DNA of 64,000 nucleotides from Aquamicrobium sp. (GTDB lineage Bacteria; Pseudomonadota; Alphaproteobacteria; Rhizobiales; Rhizobiaceae), in assembly GCA_019739225.1 (NCBI GenBank), contig JAHHDT010000005.1:1240001-1304000 (forward strand). Direction: 5' to 3'. The position numbers and the translations under genes are program-made. The notes beneath the pieces were generated by a model. The model made no database searches and was not told where the DNA came from. It saw only the letters and a list, made by a program, of their open reading frames with translations. Positions 51,886 to 63,056 of this stretch are shown one piece after another (position 1 is the first letter of the stretch; every line of letters starts with the position of its first letter).

Positions 51886-53328
51886 ATGCCTGCTTCCCCC
51901 GTCCGCTCGATAGACGAGCCCGCCCGTTCGATCCCCGTATCAGCCGAATACGATGTGCTTGTCGTCGGCGGTGGCCCCTCCGGCCTCACCGCCGCTCTGG
52001 CGGCTTCCGAGGATGGGCTGCGGGTCGGATTGATCGAAAGCCGCAGCTTCGTCGGCGGCAACATGACAATCGGCTTGCCCGTGCTCGGTTTCCTTGGCCA
52101 GAAGGGCAACCAGATCATCGACGGCCTGCCGCAGAAATTCATCGAGCGGCTGCGCAAGGAGCGTGATGGGGCGAGTGAACACAGGCCCTGTCCGCTGCAT
52201 ATGGGCATAACGCTGGTCGAACCGGAAGCCGTTAAGACGGTTGCCCTCGAAATGCTCACTGAGGCCGGCGTCGACGTGTTGTTCTACACCTTCTTCGCAG
52301 GCGTGGTCATGGACGGCGACACGATCCGCGGCGTCATCACAGAGAGCAAGAGCGGCCGCACGGCAACGCTTGCAAAAGTCGTAATCGATTGCACCGGGGA
52401 TGCGGATGTCGCCTATCGCGCCGGCGTGCCGACGGAGAAGGGCAACGCCGATGGCGGCATGCAGCCGCCGACGCTGATGTTCTGCCTCGGCGGCGTCGAC
52501 ACCGACAAGCTGCGCCTCAGCATTGCCAATGCGCCGCCGCAGGCGCGCACCTACCTGACCGACTTCATTCCGGCCGAGTATTTCGGCCAGAACCATCAGT
52601 TCATCGTCGTCGGCATGCGCGAACTGATGGCCAAGGCCAAGCAGGAGCGCGGTCTGCAGATACCCAACGAGCGGACCATCATCATCACCGGCCTCAAGAA
52701 GGGCGAGGTCTGGATCAACATGACCCGCGTCAAGGATACCGACGGCACCGACGCCCGAAGCCTCACCCGCGGCGAGATCGAGGGCAGGGCGCAGATCGAT
52801 GATATCATCACCTATCTCGTCAACTACGTGCCCGGCTTCGAGCAGGCCTACTTCACCAAGACAGCCCCTTTCCTCGGCATCCGCGAGACCCGGCGCATCG
52901 TCGGCCAGTATGTGATGACGCAGGAAGACGTACTCGCCTGCAGCCATTTCGACGACGCGATCGCGGTCGCCAGCTATCCGATCGACATTCACCGGCCGGC
53001 CGACGACGGTTGCACGCTGATATGGTGTGGCGACTGCTACGACATTCCCTACCGCTCGCTGGTGCCGCAGAAAATCTCGAACCTTCTGGTGGCCGGAAGA
53101 AGTATCTCCGCTACCCATGAGGCGATGGGCGCCATCCGGGTCATGGCGACCTGCATGGCGATGGGTGAGGCGGCCGGCCGCGCGGCCAAGATTTCGGTGC
53201 GCGGCAACCGCACGCCGGCCGAGATCGACGTTCAGGAGCTGCGTCGCCAGCAACTCGAGCGCGGCGTCTACCTTCGCAACCCGGACGGCACGAGGGCACC
53301 GGCTGCCGAGCACGCGCCGGCCGCGTGA
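51886..53328 (+). CDS. FAD-dependent oxidoreductase (FAD_oxidored family) of unknown substrate
   Basis: A 480-residue flavoprotein with an N-terminal FAD loop (VVGGGPSGLTAALAASEDGLRVGLIES, about 26-52), an inner VVIDCTGDADVAYRAG segment and a C-terminal NLLVAGRSISATHEAMGAIRVMATCMAMGEAAG closing the FAD site. It is not a known ribitol pathway enzyme. Located between the importer and kinase genes, it may oxidise a related polyol or sugar acid. Confidence 0.82.
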   Translation: MPASPVRSIDEPARSIPVSAEYDVLVVGGGPSGLTAALAASEDGLRVGLIESRSFVGGNMTIGLPVLGFLGQKGNQIIDGLPQKFIERLRKERDGASEHRPCPLHMGITLVEPEAVKTVALEMLTEAGVDVLFYTFFAGVVMDGDTIRGVITESKSGRTATLAKVVIDCTGDADVAYRAGVPTEKGNADGGMQPPTLMFCLGGVDTDKLRLSIANAPPQARTYLTDFIPAEYFGQNHQFIVVGMRELMAKAKQERGLQIPNERTIIITGLKKGEVWINMTRVKDTDGTDARSLTRGEIEGRAQIDDIITYLVNYVPGFEQAYFTKTAPFLGIRETRRIVGQYVMTQEDVLACSHFDDAIAVASYPIDIHRPADDGCTLIWCGDCYDIPYRSLVPQKISNLLVAGRSISATHEAMGAIRVMATCMAMGEAAGRAAKISVRGNRTPAEIDVQELRRQQLERGVYLRNPDGTRAPAAEHAPAA

Positions 53329-53351
53329 CCGCAGCAATCCGCAAATCGAGA

Positions 53352-53372
53352 GGAGGGAGCCTCGCTCCCTCC
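53352..53372 (+). other. Hairpin in the kinase leader
   Basis: A perfect 9-bp stem GGAGGGAGC / GCTCCCTCC with a 3-base loop, 16 bases before the kinase start. It hides a strong AGGAGGG sequence. A weaker GAGG nearer the ATG seems to be the actual ribosome site. A translational control role is possible but unproven. Confidence 0.4.
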
Positions 53373-53388
53373 GGCAACGAGGCTTTGC

Positions 53389-55017
53389 ATGAGCCAGGCT
53401 CATTTCATCGGCATAGATGTCGGCACCGGCAGCGCCCGCGCCGGTATCTTCGACGCGGCGGGAGCGATGCTCGCTTCGGCCAAGTGCGATATCGCGCTCT
53501 ATCTGGACGCTGGCGACATCGCCGAGCAATCCAGTGAGAACATCTGGCAGGCTGTCTGTACGAGCGTTCGCCAGGCAATGTCGTCTGCCCGCCTTGCGCC
53601 GGGAGATATTGCCGGCATCGGCTTCGATGCAACCTGTTCGCTGGTGGCGCTTGGCAAAGATGGCGCGCCGCTGCCCGTCGGCCGTCATGGCGACGCCAAC
53701 CGCAACATCATCGTCTGGATGGACCACAGGGCCATGGATCAGGCGCGGCGGATCAATGCCGGCGGCCATCCGGTTCTCAACTATGTCGGCGGCACAATCT
53801 CGCCGGAGATGGAAACGCCCAAGCTGCTCTGGCTGAAGGAAAACCTGCCGGAGACCTATCGTGCTGCATGGCAGTTTTTCGACCTCGCCGACTATCTGAC
53901 CTGGCGCGCCACCGGCAGCCTCGACAGGTCGGTCTGCACCGTTACCTGCAAATGGACCTATCTCGCCCACGAACAGCGCTGGGACGAAAATTATTTTCGC
54001 GCAATCGGCCTGGACGATCTTGCCGATGACGGGTTTGCCCGCATCGGCACGGCCATCGTGCCTGCGGGGCATGCCATCGCCGACGGGCTGACCGCCGATG
54101 CCGCTGGCGATCTCGGACTGATACCCGGAACGCCTGTCGCCGCCGGGTTGATCGACGCTCATGCAGGCGGCGTCGGTTCTGTCGGCGCCAGCGGCGGCGA
54201 CGGGTCGGCGACGACGCGCATGGCCTATGTGTTCGGCACCTCCGCATGCACGATGGCAAGCAGTGTCGAGCCGGTTTTCGTTCCCGGTGTCTGGGGGCCG
54301 TATTACTCGGCCATGGTGCCGGGCCTCTGGCTCAGCGAGGGCGGACAGTCGAGCGCCGGTGCCGCGATCGACCAGATTCTCGCTCTTCATCCGGCCGCGG
54401 CAGAGGCTCGCGAAACGGCGAAGGCGCGGCAGATGTCGCTGCCGACCCTGCTTGCGGATATTGCCGTGGATCGGGCCGGCTCGAACGCAAGCGCGGCAAA
54501 ACTTGCGGGACATCTTCTGGTCGTCCCCGATTTCCTCGGCAACCGCTCGCCGCATGCCGATCCCGATGCGCGCGCGGTGATTGCGGGGCTTGGCATGGAG
54601 CGCGACCTCGATAGCCTCGTCGCACTCTATGTCGCCGGCGTTCTGGGCATCGGCTACGGACTGCGCCAGATCATCGAGGCCAGCCGCGCGAACGGCATAA
54701 CAGTCGAGACGGTGGCGCTGAGCGGCGGTGCCGGGCTGCATCCGCTGGTCCGGCAACTGCTCGCCGATTGTGCCGGCCTGCCGGTCACTACCTCGCGGCA
54801 GCCGGAGCCGGTGCTTCTCGGATCGGCCATGCTTGGCGCTACGGCAGCCGGCGCGTTCCCGGACCTGCAAGCCGCCATGCGCGCAATGTCGTCATCCGGT
54901 GACACGTTCGCACCGGAGCCAGACCTGGCCGGCTTTCACAGTCGCCGCTTTGCAGCCTTCGAGGCGCTCCAGTCCGCAGCGAGGACGACGCGCGACATTA
55001 TAAATGGGGAGAAATGA
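53389..55017 (+). CDS. FGGY-family carbohydrate kinase, probable D-ribulokinase
   Basis: A 542-residue sugar kinase with the ATPase-fold start [17 protein letters not shown], the catalytic region [24 protein letters not shown] and the C-terminal [19 protein letters not shown]. It belongs to the ribulokinase-like (YpCarbK) branch. The ribitol dehydrogenase in the same operon yields D-ribulose, which makes D-ribulose the best candidate substrate, giving ribulose-5-phosphate. Confidence 0.88.
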   Translation: MSQAHFIGIDVGTGSARAGIFDAAGAMLASAKCDIALYLDAGDIAEQSSENIWQAVCTSVRQAMSSARLAPGDIAGIGFDATCSLVALGKDGAPLPVGRHGDANRNIIVWMDHRAMDQARRINAGGHPVLNYVGGTISPEMETPKLLWLKENLPETYRAAWQFFDLADYLTWRATGSLDRSVCTVTCKWTYLAHEQRWDENYFRAIGLDDLADDGFARIGTAIVPAGHAIADGLTADAAGDLGLIPGTPVAAGLIDAHAGGVGSVGASGGDGSATTRMAYVFGTSACTMASSVEPVFVPGVWGPYYSAMVPGLWLSEGGQSSAGAAIDQILALHPAAAEARETAKARQMSLPTLLADIAVDRAGSNASAAKLAGHLLVVPDFLGNRSPHADPDARAVIAGLGMERDLDSLVALYVAGVLGIGYGLRQIIEASRANGITVETVALSGGAGLHPLVRQLLADCAGLPVTTSRQPEPVLLGSAMLGATAAGAFPDLQAAMRAMSSSGDTFAPEPDLAGFHSRRFAAFEALQSAARTTRDIINGEK

Positions 55018-55018
55018 G

Positions 55019-56083
<1,065 letters not shown>

Positions 56084-56116
56084 CAGTGGCGGCTAAATGA
56101 TACGAGGAGAGGGTAG

Positions 56117-56848
56117 ATGAGGCGTCTGGAACTGACTGGCAAGGTGGCGGCGATTACCGGTGCCGCCTCCGGCATCGGGCTGGAATGCACGAAGATCATG
56201 CTGGAAGCGGGCGCGCGCGTGGTGCTGGTCGACCGCAACGAGGAGGCGCTGCAGTCGATCTGCGCCGAGCTCGGACCTGAGGCCATGCCGCTCGTGGTCG
56301 ATCTGGTTTCGCCTGAAAGCGTTGCATCGATGATGCCTGCGATACTCGATAAGGCGGGCCGGCTCGACATCTTCCACGCCAATGCGGGCGCCTATATCGG
56401 CGGTGAGCTGGTCGATGGCGATCCCGATGCGTGGGACCGTATGCTGACCCTGAACGTCAACGCTGTGTTCCGAAGCGTCCACGCTGTCCTGCCGCACATG
56501 ATCGAACGGCGAACCGGCGACATTGTGGTAACCAGCTCGATCGCCGGCGTCGTTCCTGTCGTCTGGGAGCCGATATACACAGCCTCCAAACATGCAGTGC
56601 AGGCGTTCGTGCACACCGTGCGTCGACAGGTTGCAAAGCACTCGATCCGAGTCGGCGCGGTGCTACCGGGGCCCGTCGTCACCGCGCTCATCAGCGACTG
56701 GCCGAAGGACAAGCTTGAATCCGAGCTGGCGGCCGGCGGCTTGATGGAGCCTGTCGAGGTGGCCGAGGCGGTTCTGTTCATGCTCACGCGCCCACGAAAC
56801 GTGACAGTGCGCGACCTCGTAATATTGCCACAGGCAAACGACCTCTAG
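56117..56848 (+). CDS. rbtD: Ribitol 2-dehydrogenase (SDR)
   Basis: A 243-residue SDR that oxidises ribitol to D-ribulose. Similarity to the Klebsiella enzyme is striking along the chain: [67 protein letters not shown] and [11 protein letters not shown]. The catalytic Ser (TSSIAG) and Tyr-x3-Lys (YTASK) are present. It closes the polyol operon. D-arabitol or another pentitol could also be used. Confidence 0.9.
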   Translation: MRRLELTGKVAAITGAASGIGLECTKIMLEAGARVVLVDRNEEALQSICAELGPEAMPLVVDLVSPESVASMMPAILDKAGRLDIFHANAGAYIGGELVDGDPDAWDRMLTLNVNAVFRSVHAVLPHMIERRTGDIVVTSSIAGVVPVVWEPIYTASKHAVQAFVHTVRRQVAKHSIRVGAVLPGPVVTALISDWPKDKLESELAAGGLMEPVEVAEAVLFMLTRPRNVTVRDLVILPQANDL

Positions 56849-56961
56849 GCGCGGGGCATCTGGCGCATCAGCTATTCCGCGGCAGTCTGCTCGGGAAAAC
56901 ACCTTCGATTTGATTTCTCTAGCCAGACGCTTTTTATTGTCGCCGGGCAGATCGAAGGGGG

Positions 56962-58770
56962 ATGCTGTTGCAGGCGGAGCGCTGGCGTGTAGAGCCTTGG
57001 CAAGTCGTCTATCTGTGCGAGATCGGCAGCAGGGCGTGGTTCATCCATATTGCGGTCGTGATCCTGGCATTTCTGGCTCAGGGCGACACCGGCACGCTTG
57101 CGCAGCTATGGCTCGCCGGGATGGTGGTCCTTTCACTCGTCATATGCGGCATGTGCCAATATGCGATCCGCCGGAAAGGTGCAGATGACCGCTGGCTGAT
57201 CCGCGCAGGCTGGGCTCACACCTTCCTGACCACGCTAGTGGCGCTGTTCTGGTTTCTCGGGGCCGTTCTTGCTGCCCGCTCCTCGTTCGAGAACCTGCTT
57301 CTGTACAGTTTTGCGCTCGGTGGCACTGCGCTGGGCGCCGTCTCGTCGCAGCATTCGGTGCTGCGGTCCTGTTTCATCAGCATCTGGATCGGCCTGTTGG
57401 GGCTGGCGGTCGCTCACATTCTGCTCGACCCGGGCGCGGCCGGCGCCATCAATGCAGGCATGATCGTCTTGTATGCCGGAGCGCTCAGCATCCTGGCAGT
57501 GCGGATGAACCGCTTTCTCCTGTCGAACCGTGGCCTTGCACGCAGCCTCGATGTTCAGCTTGCCGAGTTGTCGCGCGAGCATCAGCGCGCCGAGGAGGCC
57601 AACCAGGCAAAGACGCGTTTTCTTGCCAATGCCAGCCACGATCTGAGACAGCCGGTGCATGCCATCGGCATGTTGACGACGATCCTGCGCCAGTCGTCGC
57701 TCAACGACGAGGCGCAGGAACTCGTCGACCGCATCGATGCTTCGCTGGACTCGCTTTCGGGCCTGTTCCAATCCCTGCTCGACGTTTCGGCCGTCGATCT
57801 CGGCCGCGTGGTGCCGCGTTCCGAAGTCTTCAATCTGGGCGCGCTGCTCAAACAGCTCGCGACCCAGAATGCTCCGATGATCGAGAACCAGGGAGGCAGC
57901 CTCCGGCTCGTCCCGACGAAGCATTGGGTCGAAACCGATCCGCGAATCCTGTCCAATATCTTGCAGAACCTGCTCTCCAACGCCGCCAAATATGCACCGG
58001 GCCGCGCTGTTCTGCTTGGCGTGAGACGCCGCGGTGACGCGTTGGCCGTCGTCGTTGCTGATCGAGGGGCGGGCATACCGAAGGCGGAGCAGCAGCTCGT
58101 CTTTCAGGAGTTCTATCGCGTTGGCGGCAAGACCGGCGGCACGGCCCAGGGGCTTGGCCTCGGGCTGCCGCTGGTTGCCCGGTTTGCCGCGCTGCTGGGT
58201 CTGCGCCATAGGCTCGAATCCAAGCCGGGCAAGGGGACGTTGGTCGAGGTCGCGGGGCTTCGGCCTACGCATGCGCGCCCGCGTGGCGCTGCGGCCCGGC
58301 CAGCCGTGGCGCACCGGCTTTCGGGTCTTCATGTGCACGTGACCGACGATGATGCCGACATTCGCCAGGCGATGGTGGAATTGCTCGAAAGCTGGGGATG
58401 CACCGTTTCGGCAAGCAGCGGCATACCGGACGCTGCCACCGGCGCAGACATGATCGTGACCGATTATGATCTCGGGGACGCACACACCGGGACAGAGTGC
58501 ATCGCCGCCATACGGTCCCAGGAAGGCTTTGCCGTACCGGCACTTGTGGTCACAGGCGTCGCCAATTTCGACCAGCAGCGGCTGGAGGGGCTCGAGCCGG
58601 TGCGCCTGCTCGCAAAGCCGGCGCGACCGGCACAGTTGCGTGCCGCGCTCATGTCGTTGGCACTGGAACAGACCGGGGCTGAATCAGGTCAGAAACCGAG
58701 GTCGCGCCCCAACGCCGCGGCAGCCGAGCGCGACGTGACATTGAGCGCGCGAAACAGCGCCGACGCGTGA
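56962..58770 (+). CDS. Hybrid sensor histidine kinase
   Basis: A 602-residue protein. Residues 25-185 hold about six membrane helices with no large periplasmic domain. A short linker leads to HisKA with phospho-acceptor His226 ([14 protein letters not shown]) and the ATPase domain (about 325-435; N-box [13 protein letters not shown]-box DRGAGIP and GLGLGLPL). A receiver domain follows (about 456-568) with Asp501 (TDYDLG) and Lys552. It has the plan of kinases that pair with NarL-type regulators. The last 27 codons overlap the converging regulator gene by 82 bases. Confidence 0.92.
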   Translation: MLLQAERWRVEPWQVVYLCEIGSRAWFIHIAVVILAFLAQGDTGTLAQLWLAGMVVLSLVICGMCQYAIRRKGADDRWLIRAGWAHTFLTTLVALFWFLGAVLAARSSFENLLLYSFALGGTALGAVSSQHSVLRSCFISIWIGLLGLAVAHILLDPGAAGAINAGMIVLYAGALSILAVRMNRFLLSNRGLARSLDVQLAELSREHQRAEEANQAKTRFLANASHDLRQPVHAIGMLTTILRQSSLNDEAQELVDRIDASLDSLSGLFQSLLDVSAVDLGRVVPRSEVFNLGALLKQLATQNAPMIENQGGSLRLVPTKHWVETDPRILSNILQNLLSNAAKYAPGRAVLLGVRRRGDALAVVVADRGAGIPKAEQQLVFQEFYRVGGKTGGTAQGLGLGLPLVARFAALLGLRHRLESKPGKGTLVEVAGLRPTHARPRGAAARPAVAHRLSGLHVHVTDDDADIRQAMVELLESWGCTVSASSGIPDAATGADMIVTDYDLGDAHTGTECIAAIRSQEGFAVPALVVTGVANFDQQRLEGLEPVRLLAKPARPAQLRAALMSLALEQTGAESGQKPRSRPNAAAAERDVTLSARNSADA

Positions 58771-59306
58771 ATCCGCACCGTGTGCGGCGAAATGCCTAGC
58801 GCGCGGCCGATCTCCTTGTTGGTCATGCCCTGCACGATCAGGCGCAGAACCTCCCGCTGCCGGGGCGGTAGGCTGTCCAGTTCGAGATTGCTGTAATCAA
58901 CGAGGTCCTCGTCGCCCGCATCCTGCGGGCCGATCACGACGATCTTTCCGTTCAGCACGTCAAGCACCGCGCCGGCAATCACCTGCGGATGGATGGCCTT
59001 GCTGACGAAGCCGTCGGCCCCCATCGACATGACACGCTCGATCGTGGCGTCGTCGTCCAGCATCGACACGATCACGATCGAGGCAAGCGGCCACCTCTTG
59101 CGTAACCGTGCGATCGAGTCGGGCAACACGAAGTCCGGAAAATTGAGGTCGAGAAGAAACAGGTCCGGTGCGCTGGCGTCCGCCATTTCCAGCACGGTAG
59201 CGAAATCCGCGGCCTCGGATATTCCGGCATCGGCGATGTTGCGCTGTACAAGCCGGCGCATGCCGTCCCGAAACACGGGATGATCGTCGGCTATGATGAT
59301 TTTCAC
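58689..59306 (-). CDS. NarL/LuxR-type response regulator
   Basis: A 205-residue regulator: receiver domain (about 1-118; [13 protein letters not shown], phospho-acceptor Asp in [10 protein letters not shown], Lys in VSKAIHP) and a LuxR-type helix-turn-helix (about 145-203; [35 protein letters not shown]). I chose the GTG at 59306 ([10 protein letters not shown]) with GAGG upstream; ATG 59339 would add eleven residues. It lies tail to tail with the hybrid kinase, its likely partner, and overlaps it by 82 bases. Confidence 0.9.
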   Translation of the reverse strand: MKIIIADDHPVFRDGMRRLVQRNIADAGISEAADFATVLEMADASAPDLFLLDLNFPDFVLPDSIARLRKRWPLASIVIVSMLDDDATIERVMSMGADGFVSKAIHPQVIAGAVLDVLNGKIVVIGPQDAGDEDLVDYSNLELDSLPPRQREVLRLIVQGMTNKEIGRALGISPHTVRIHASALFRALNVTSRSAAAALGRDLGF

Positions 59307-59584
59307 GGCCCTGTCCTCGCCGTCATCGTCGTGGCGCATCAGTTTACGGCCTTTGTTACGCAAGCGCGACCCGATCGGTTCTGCGCATTCCTCGTCACTT
59401 GCTGCTGCATCGCTTCGCGCGAATTTTTCGTTTCTGGAAAGCGTAATCGACACTGGGCGGCACCGCCATTAGTTCAGGTGCACTAGCGCCCGGTGGCTGG
59501 GGCGTCCTTCGCACCTGTATCTCGAGATGGAAACCGCCTAAGACCACCGCAGATACGATTCCGGATCTGCAAGAGGAGCGTTCG

Positions 59585-59935
59585 ATGTCCGCCACGATCT
59601 ACGGCATCAAGACCTGCGACACGATGAAGAAGGCGTTTCGCTGGCTCGAGAGCGAGGGCATCGCCTATCGCTTTCACGATTATCGCGCCGAAGGCATCGA
59701 CCGTGCTTCGGTGGAACGCTGGTGCGCCGCTGCGGGTTGGGAGAAAGTGCTGAACAAGGGGAGCACCACGTTCCGTGCCCTGCCAGATGCGTCGAAGATC
59801 GACCTCGACGAAAGTTCAGCGATCGATCTGATGCTCGCGGAGCCAACAATGATCAAACGCCCTGTTCTGGAGACCGGCGGCCGGATCGAGGTCGGCTTCA
59901 AGCCGGACCGCTACGCCGTCCTGTTCGCGGGCTGA
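59585..59935 (+). CDS. ArsC/Spx-like thioredoxin-fold protein (YffB family)
   Basis: A 116-residue protein with the thioredoxin-like start TIYGIKTCDTMKKAFRWLE, a single Cys (CDTM) at the active loop, and PTMIKRPVLE near residue 88. This fits the YffB/Spx branch and not true arsenate reductases, which keep an Arg triad. Its role may be glutathione-dependent thiol chemistry. The ATG follows AGAGGAG. It is divergent from the response regulator gene with 278 bases between starts; I saw no clear signal in that gap. Confidence 0.88.
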   Translation: MSATIYGIKTCDTMKKAFRWLESEGIAYRFHDYRAEGIDRASVERWCAAAGWEKVLNKGSTTFRALPDASKIDLDESSAIDLMLAEPTMIKRPVLETGGRIEVGFKPDRYAVLFAG

Positions 59936-59954
59936 TCATCGGGCATCGGTCTAT

Positions 59955-59992
59955 GGCCCGGGAGCTGTTGCCGGGCCGCCCCTTGCATTTTT
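59955..59992 (+). terminator. Rho-independent-like terminator after the YffB gene
   Basis: A 7-bp stem GGCCCGG / CCGGGCC with a 9-base loop, followed after a C-rich gap by TTTTT at 59988-59992. It lies 20 bases past the stop, immediately before the SOS box of the next gene, and so separates the two transcription units. Confidence 0.55.
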
Positions 59993-60007
59993 GTTCATTA
60001 TTTGTTC
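59993..60007 (+). promoter_or_regulatory. LexA (SOS) box of alphaproteobacterial type
   Basis: GTTC at 59993 and GTTC at 60004 are separated by exactly seven bases (GTTC-N7-GTTC), with T-rich flanks as in known rhizobial LexA boxes. It ends 11 bases before the ATG of the 2H phosphoesterase gene, so a bound repressor would block transcription. This was the only GTTC-N7-GTTC noticed at a gene start in the window. Confidence 0.7.
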
Positions 60008-60018
60008 TAATCTGACGA

Positions 60019-60669
60019 ATGCAACTGGCATTCGATCTCGACTTGCCTGTCGAAGCGGCACCGACCGTCAAACGGGCGCGCGGTGCGGCCGGCGCCGTGC
60101 GGCAGGGTCGAGCGGAACAGCTCAGCTTTCCCGGTCTGCCACCAGCGCCAACTGCGCCTTTGTTTCTGGCTGTCTGTCCCGACGCGCATGCGTCCGAGGA
60201 AATCGACCGGCGGATCGTCCCTGCAATTGCGAACGCTATTGCTGGCGATATCGACGTTGTACCTTGGGAATGCAGGCACATCTCGCTGCTTGGATTTGGT
60301 AGGTTTGACCACGTTGCGCCCGCACAGATCGACAAGCTGGACGCTCGGTTGCGGGCATTGAACGTCCCCGCCTTTGCCGTCGGTTTCGACCGGCTGATGA
60401 CTTTCGGCCCGCGTGGTGCGGTCGTCCTGACCGGGCTCGACTGCATTGGGTCGTTACGTGATTTTCAGGGCAGGATCTGCGAGACGTTGCAGCTTCCACC
60501 CCACGTCCGAAACTTCACACCGCATATGACGATCGCCTATGCTCGGCGCATGGTGCCGCAGCGCGAGATCGGGCTTATCTCCTGGCAAGTGCGGGAACTG
60601 CGCCTGATCCACAGCCTGCGCAAGCCTTATCGGCATGTCATCAAGGCGCGCTGGCCGCTCGCAGCTTGA
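60019..60669 (+). CDS. 2H phosphoesterase / 2'-5' RNA ligase-family protein
   Basis: A 216-residue protein of the LigT fold. Two catalytic His motifs are visible: HIS in CRHISLLGFG (about 92) and HMT in FTPHMTIAY (about 175). The N-terminal 45 residues are basic and low in complexity, probably unstructured. Related proteins cut or join 2'-5' linkages or cyclic phosphates in RNA. The SOS box just upstream suggests induction by DNA damage. The ATG has no good Shine-Dalgarno, so the transcript may be nearly leaderless. Confidence 0.85.
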   Translation: MQLAFDLDLPVEAAPTVKRARGAAGAVRQGRAEQLSFPGLPPAPTAPLFLAVCPDAHASEEIDRRIVPAIANAIAGDIDVVPWECRHISLLGFGRFDHVAPAQIDKLDARLRALNVPAFAVGFDRLMTFGPRGAVVLTGLDCIGSLRDFQGRICETLQLPPHVRNFTPHMTIAYARRMVPQREIGLISWQVRELRLIHSLRKPYRHVIKARWPLAA

Positions 60670-60755
60670 TGTGCAGTGCACCATGACCGGCTTTCGAGTG
60701 GACCAGCGCGGCTAAACGGTTGTGCGCCGGCACGCTGGTCGTAAGCTCCGCTCCA

Positions 60756-61913
60756 ATGGATTCTCACGCGCGTTCCCCGGCCACCTATGCGATAGCGGGC
60801 ATGATAGCCATGGCGGTCGCCATGGGTATCGGCCGTTTCGTCTATACCCCGATCCTGCCCGGCATGATGGACGGACTTGGTCTGTCGGCATCCGATGCCG
60901 GACTGATCGCATCCGCCAACTACGTAGGCTACCTCGCCGGTGCTATTCTCGCTGCCGGCAATTGGGGGCAGGGCAGGGAGCGGGCTATCGCCATGATCGG
61001 TCTGGCTGCCAGCGCGATCCTGGCCGCCGCGATGGGTTTGACCGACAGCGTTGCACTCTTTCTGGCCATTCGCTTTCTGGCGGGCCTTGCCAGTGCTTTC
61101 GTCATGATCTTTCTGTCGACCATCATCTTCTCGCGGCTGGCGGCTGGCGGACGCAACGATCTTCAGGCATGGCATTTTGGCGGCGTGGGCGCGGGAATCG
61201 CCGTTTCGTCGGTAATGACCGGTCTTCTGCTCGTGACCGGCGCCGAATGGCAGGCAAGTTGGCTCTGGTCCGGCGTCCTGTCGGCGGCAGGGTTCGCGGT
61301 CGTGTTCTGGCTGGTCGACAAGGGCCCGGCCGCCGCCCAGCGTCCAGTCGCCGAACCGGCGATGCCGATGAGCCCGGCGATGGTGCGCATCATTCTCGCC
61401 TACGGTCTGTTCGGTTTCGGCTATATCGTCACCGCCACCTTCCTCGTCGCCATCGTCCGGCAGGGCGATACCGGGCGGCTGTTCGAATCGGTGGTCTGGT
61501 TCGCCACCGGTCTGGCCGGCTTCTTCTCCGTGTGGTTGTGGGGCAAGGCTGTCCGGCGTTGGGGGCTCGCGACCATCTTTGCCGCCGGCTGTGTGGTCGA
61601 GGCGATTGGCGTTGCTGCGAGCGTCAGCGTCGGCGGCTATGTCGGCCCGCTTGTTGCGGGCGTCCTCCTCGGCGGCACCTTCATCGCCGTCACCGCCTTC
61701 GGCCTTCAACTCGGCCGCCAGCTCGCCGGCGAGGCACCGAGACGCGTGCTGGCGCTCATGACGGCAGCCTTCGGTGTGGGGCAGATCCTAGGACCCGTGG
61801 TCGCAGGCCTTGTTGCGGACCAGACCGGCAGCTTCACCGCACCGTCGCTGTTGGCAGCCGCGACGCTCATGGTGTCGGCCGCGATAGGTTACGGCGTCAA
61901 GCAGCAGAACTGA
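60756..61913 (+). CDS. MFS transporter, YbfB/YjiJ family
   Basis: A 385-residue integral membrane protein with about twelve spans. The start IAGMIAMAVAMGIGRFVYTPILPGMM and GLIASANYVGYLAGAI are hallmarks of the YbfB/YjiJ branch of the major facilitator superfamily. The substrate is unknown. I chose ATG 60756, the first before the membrane region, although no clear ribosome site precedes it. It converges on the deacetylase gene with three bases between them. Confidence 0.88.
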   Translation: MDSHARSPATYAIAGMIAMAVAMGIGRFVYTPILPGMMDGLGLSASDAGLIASANYVGYLAGAILAAGNWGQGRERAIAMIGLAASAILAAAMGLTDSVALFLAIRFLAGLASAFVMIFLSTIIFSRLAAGGRNDLQAWHFGGVGAGIAVSSVMTGLLLVTGAEWQASWLWSGVLSAAGFAVVFWLVDKGPAAAQRPVAEPAMPMSPAMVRIILAYGLFGFGYIVTATFLVAIVRQGDTGRLFESVVWFATGLAGFFSVWLWGKAVRRWGLATIFAAGCVVEAIGVAASVSVGGYVGPLVAGVLLGGTFIAVTAFGLQLGRQLAGEAPRRVLALMTAAFGVGQILGPVVAGLVADQTGSFTAPSLLAAATLMVSAAIGYGVKQQN

Positions 61914-61916
61914 TGG

Positions 61917-62925
61917 CTAGCCGTCAGCCGGTGTGGCAGGCCCGGTCGCGTCGAGATAGCCGCGATAGCTGACGCACCGCACCTCGGGCTGCGCGCAGGC
62001 ATCTTCGGTGAACCGCTCCAAGGCGCGCCAATAGGTGCCGCCGTTCATCAGCGTGAAATGCAGGCCGATCTGCAGCGGCACGCGATCACCTTCAAGCTCT
62101 GCGTCAAGCGCGGCGCGAAGTGCCGAGAGCGTCCGCTCCTCGAAAGCGCCATCGGCATCCTCGGTTTCCACGGCGTTGGAGTGGCGCACGAAAAGGTTGT
62201 AGTCCATCGCGATCACCGCCCGGCCTTTCGGGCCCTCGGGGATCATCGGCAGCGCGAAGCGCCTGACCGGGCCTTCCGTTGCCATCGCCGGTCCGCTCGA
62301 TACTGTGCTTGCATCATAGGCGAATCCGGTTTGCGCCAGCGCATCGAAGAGACCCGGCCCGGTGGAGAGGTAAGGCGCGCGGAACCCGACGACTTCGCTT
62401 TCTACGAAGCCTTTCCAGTCGTCCGGTTCCTGTTCGCCGACACCGTTTCGCTGCCAGGCGTCGGCCAGCAGCGCGGAGAACTGGCCGAATTCGTTTTTTC
62501 CAGTCGGCCGCGCTCCAGTCACCGCCGTCGAAATGGCCGCAGCCGTGGCTGGCGATCTCGTGGCCTTCCGCCCGGGCGGTCCATATCTGATTAAGCCGCT
62601 GGGCCGCATCTTTGCGCGATTCTGCAAAACCGACATTCGAGCGGCCCGCTCCATGGCGCGGCGGCTGGTAGATTGCCCGGTCCTCGCGCGCAACGACATA
62701 CACGCAGGACAGAAAATAGGTGAACCGCGCGCCCGTGCGCTCCGCCAACTCGCGGCTGCGTTCCCACTGGTCGATCGGTCCCGCTCCGTCGAAGGAGATC
62801 ATCACATATTGGGGAGCGCGACCGCTCGTTTCGCCGGCAAAAGCCGGAACGGCACTCAGGCAGGCGATGAAGGCGAGGGCAGGGTAACGGAGAGGCGACA
62901 TCGGAGAACGCAACGCAATACGCAT
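61917..62925 (-). pseudogene. Polysaccharide deacetylase-family protein, frameshifted
   Basis: The ATG at 62925 opens a secretory signal (RYPALAFIACLSAVPAFAGE) and the deacetylase core: ISFDGAGPIDQWE and HEIASHGCGHFDGGDW (metal His pair). The frame is lost in a run of six T (62494-62499, A6 on the coding strand) after residues ADWKK. The rest (GFRAPYLSTG, MDYNLFVRH, LHFTLMNGG) continues in another frame to 61917. Removing one base from the run restores one protein of about 335 residues. It is probably an exported carbohydrate deacetylase. Sequencing error or genuine loss of function are both possible. Confidence 0.82.
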
Positions 62926-63056
62926 ATTGAGGGTTCCCGTTCCTCGCAGGCGAATATGGCACGCGTGGGACGTCGCGCCCCGGTCCTGGTGGCCGGACAC
63001 AATTGCCCTTTTTGCCAAAGCCCCTTCCATGGCCACGAAATTTCGCTAAAACCCAT

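Noticed and set aside
53352-53372. Riboswitch before the kinase gene
   Set aside because: There is only one simple hairpin, with no conserved aptamer structure and too short a leader.
51940-54870. Very long open frame (976 codons) on the minus strand opposite the FAD oxidoreductase and kinase genes
   Set aside because: It is a high-GC shadow frame: composition is Arg, Ala, Gly and Asp rich with no domain, while both plus-strand genes have clear family motifs, starts and ribosome sites.
60722-61972. 416-codon plus-strand frame overlapping the MFS gene
   Set aside because: Arg-rich out-of-frame reading of a clear twelve-span transporter.
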